In this document: positions 6,761-7,291 of the stretch, in pieces | Numbering within the stretch: position 1 is the stretch's first letter | How the letters are laid out: each line of letters begins with the position of its first letter | NCBI GenBank assembly: GCA_002771075.1 | Contig: PCXM01000004.1 | Location: 2,228-9,518 of the forward strand | Direction of reading: 5' to 3' | Source: Candidatus Zambryskibacteria bacterium CG10_big_fil_rev_8_21_14_0_10_34_34 | GTDB taxonomy: Bacteria; Patescibacteriota; Minisyncoccia; Phycocordibacterales; WO2-35-19 | DNA length: 7,291 nucleotides | The notes under the pieces: generated by a model | Told to the model about the DNA's origin: nothing | The model's input: only the letters and a program-made list of their open reading frames with translations | The model's database searches: none | Program-made: the position numbers and the translations under genes

Positions 6761-6858
6761 CTAATTTTCCCAGCTCCTGCCTTCCCCATCGCTTCACGCA
6801 TTATTTCAGAATGTGTTTTTGGTACAAATACTACAATTTTTACAAAATTATTTTTCAT
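6748..6858 (-). pseudogene. Remnant of a NIF3/YqfO C-terminal-domain-like small protein (N-terminal 34 residues)
   Basis: An ATG four bases after the rpoC stop opens a 36-codon frame. It starts MKNNFVKIVVFVPKTHSEIM (1-20) and continues REAMGKAGAGKISN, before two junction residues and a TAG. The pattern KIVVFVP-x6-8-(V/M)REAMGKAGAGKIGNY is the beginning of the ~100-residue ferredoxin-like domain found as the middle domain of YqfO/NIF3-type proteins and as a stand-alone protein in many bacteria. The usual continuation (a YSxCSF-type strand and the rest of the domain) is missing; at that exact place the DNA changes to the CYTH-like remnant in a different frame. Nothing suggests a functional product, although a 36-residue peptide could still be translated by coupling to rpoC. 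The function of the intact family is poorly defined. Confidence 0.6.
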
Positions 6859-6862
6859 AATT

Positions 6863-7291
6863 TTAATTTTCCATATCCAACTTCTTTTGCAAGTCTTTGA
6901 TCATATTGTATTTTTCACTACCGGGAAATCCTGAACCAGCTGGTATTAATCTTCCGATAATGACATTTTCTTTTAGACCTTTGAGTTCATCTTCTGAACC
7001 GCGTAATGAGTTTTGGATAAGCATCCTAGTAGTATGTTGAAATGATGCAGAAGAAAGGAAACTTTTTCTTGAAAGAGACACTTCAGTAATACCAAGAAGA
7101 AGTGATTCACCTTTAGCCTCCTCTTTGCCGGCTTCTTTAGCTTTTTCATTTTCTATTAAGAAGTCGCTTTGAGGGACGATATCACCTTGAGAGAATTTAG
7201 TTCCTCCAGGATTTTTGATTTTCCTTCTGGAAAACATTTGTCTGATAATGACTTCTATATGTTTTCTAGATACTGGCTCTCCTTGAAGTTC
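6863..7291 (-). CDS. rpoC: DNA-directed RNA polymerase subunit beta', C-terminal end (5' part outside window)
   Basis: The frame is open from the right edge (the first codon reads from base 7291) to a TAA at 6863, giving the last 142 residues of beta'. The visible sequence begins ELQGEPVSRKHIEVIIRQM, the conserved helix after the trigger-loop region. It contains GITEVSLSRKSFLSSASFQH (67-86) with TTRML after it, and RGSEDELKGLKENVIIGRLI (97-116) followed by PAGSGF, one of the most conserved C-terminal blocks of all bacterial beta' subunits. A Met at 7237 is internal and not the start. The tail after PAGSGF is short (~20 residues) and mildly charged. Beta' holds the catalytic Mg in the core enzyme, and this part lies near the secondary channel and the omega-binding side. 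The gene is co-oriented with dnaG and rpoD, so its transcript could read through the remnants into them. Confidence 0.97.
   Translation of the reverse strand, partial: ELQGEPVSRKHIEVIIRQMFSRRKIKNPGGTKFSQGDIVPQSDFLIENEKAKEAGKEEAKGESLLLGITEVSLSRKSFLSSASFQHTTRMLIQNSLRGSEDELKGLKENVIIGRLIPAGSGFPGSEKYNMIKDLQKKLDMEN

Larger units (their letters stand above)
6276..6862. other. Non-housekeeping gap between rpoC and dnaG: gene remnants on one strand, promoter plus RNA candidate on the other
   Basis: This 587-bp interval has no intact protein gene. From right to left on the - strand it holds the YqfO-like, CYTH-like and PemK-like remnants (6858 to 6391). From left to right it holds a DnaA-box-like site, the strong + strand promoter and the structured segment (6295 to 6438). 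The + strand frame at 6329-6553 begins inside the -10 element, overlaps the antisense of the toxin remnant and looks like no family I know, so it is not called. No rpsU, tRNA or CRISPR array is present here. Confidence 0.8.

Noticed and set aside
6276..6862. Complete toxin-antitoxin system in the gap
   Set aside because: Only the C-terminal half of a PemK-like toxin is present and no antitoxin frame lies next to it.
1..7291. Alternative genetic code (TGA read as Gly or Trp), known in some relatives of this group
   Set aside because: All intact genes use TGG for Trp, end in TAA and align to their families without internal TGA, so the standard bacterial code fits.
1..7291. CRISPR array, tRNA, rRNA or insertion sequence
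   Set aside because: No spaced direct repeats, cloverleaf, rRNA-like block, transposase or terminal inverted repeats were seen. The only long direct repeat is the coding duplication in rpoD.

Overview
The window is AT-rich and compactly coded. It carries housekeeping genes whose sequence style fits an ultra-small, genome-reduced bacterium of the Candidate Phyla Radiation (Patescibacteria, most likely Parcubacteria/Paceibacteria-like). That placement is an inference from the short sigma factor and primase, the lysine-rich proteins, the lack of Shine-Dalgarno motifs and the style of the helicase-nuclease. No taxonomic marker was searched. TGG is used for Trp and TGA reads as a stop, so the genetic code looks standard.

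Layout. At the left edge, the 3' part of a DsbA-like thiol oxidoreductase gene (+ strand, 1-405) runs tail to tail into the - strand genes and overlaps the first by 12 bp. Everything else that is clearly coding lies on the - strand. In transcription order (right to left) this is: the 3' end of rpoC (RNA polymerase beta'), a gap of about 590 bp, dnaG (primase), rpoD (primary sigma factor), and a 977-aa UvrD-type helicase fused to a RecB/Cas4-type nuclease domain. dnaG and rpoD are 11 bp apart, and rpoD and the helicase gene are 30 bp apart, so the three probably form one operon. This is a version of the classic macromolecular-synthesis operon (rpsU-dnaG-rpoD) with no rpsU in view. It sits directly downstream of an RNA polymerase core gene and ends in a recombination/repair enzyme.

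The rpoC-dnaG gap (6276-6862) is the unusual part. On the - strand it holds three consecutive gene remnants: the first ~34 residues of a NIF3/YqfO C-terminal-domain-like protein, the last ~60 residues of a CYTH (class IV adenylate cyclase/thiamine triphosphatase-like) protein, and the last ~59 residues of a PemK/MazF-like toxin. The first two are spliced together in different frames, as an internal deletion would leave them. On the + strand the same gap has a near-perfect sigma70 promoter (TTGACA, 16-nt spacer, extended -10 TGCTATACT). It is followed by ~85 nt of strongly foldable sequence ending in a 15-bp hairpin with a T-run, which is a candidate small structured RNA that I cannot assign to a known family.

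Functionally, primase, sigma factor, RNA polymerase beta' and a helicase-nuclease belong to replication, transcription and repair, and the DsbA-like protein to extracytoplasmic disulfide chemistry. I see no complete new defence or mobile system. The best lead for something undescribed is the + strand RNA candidate.
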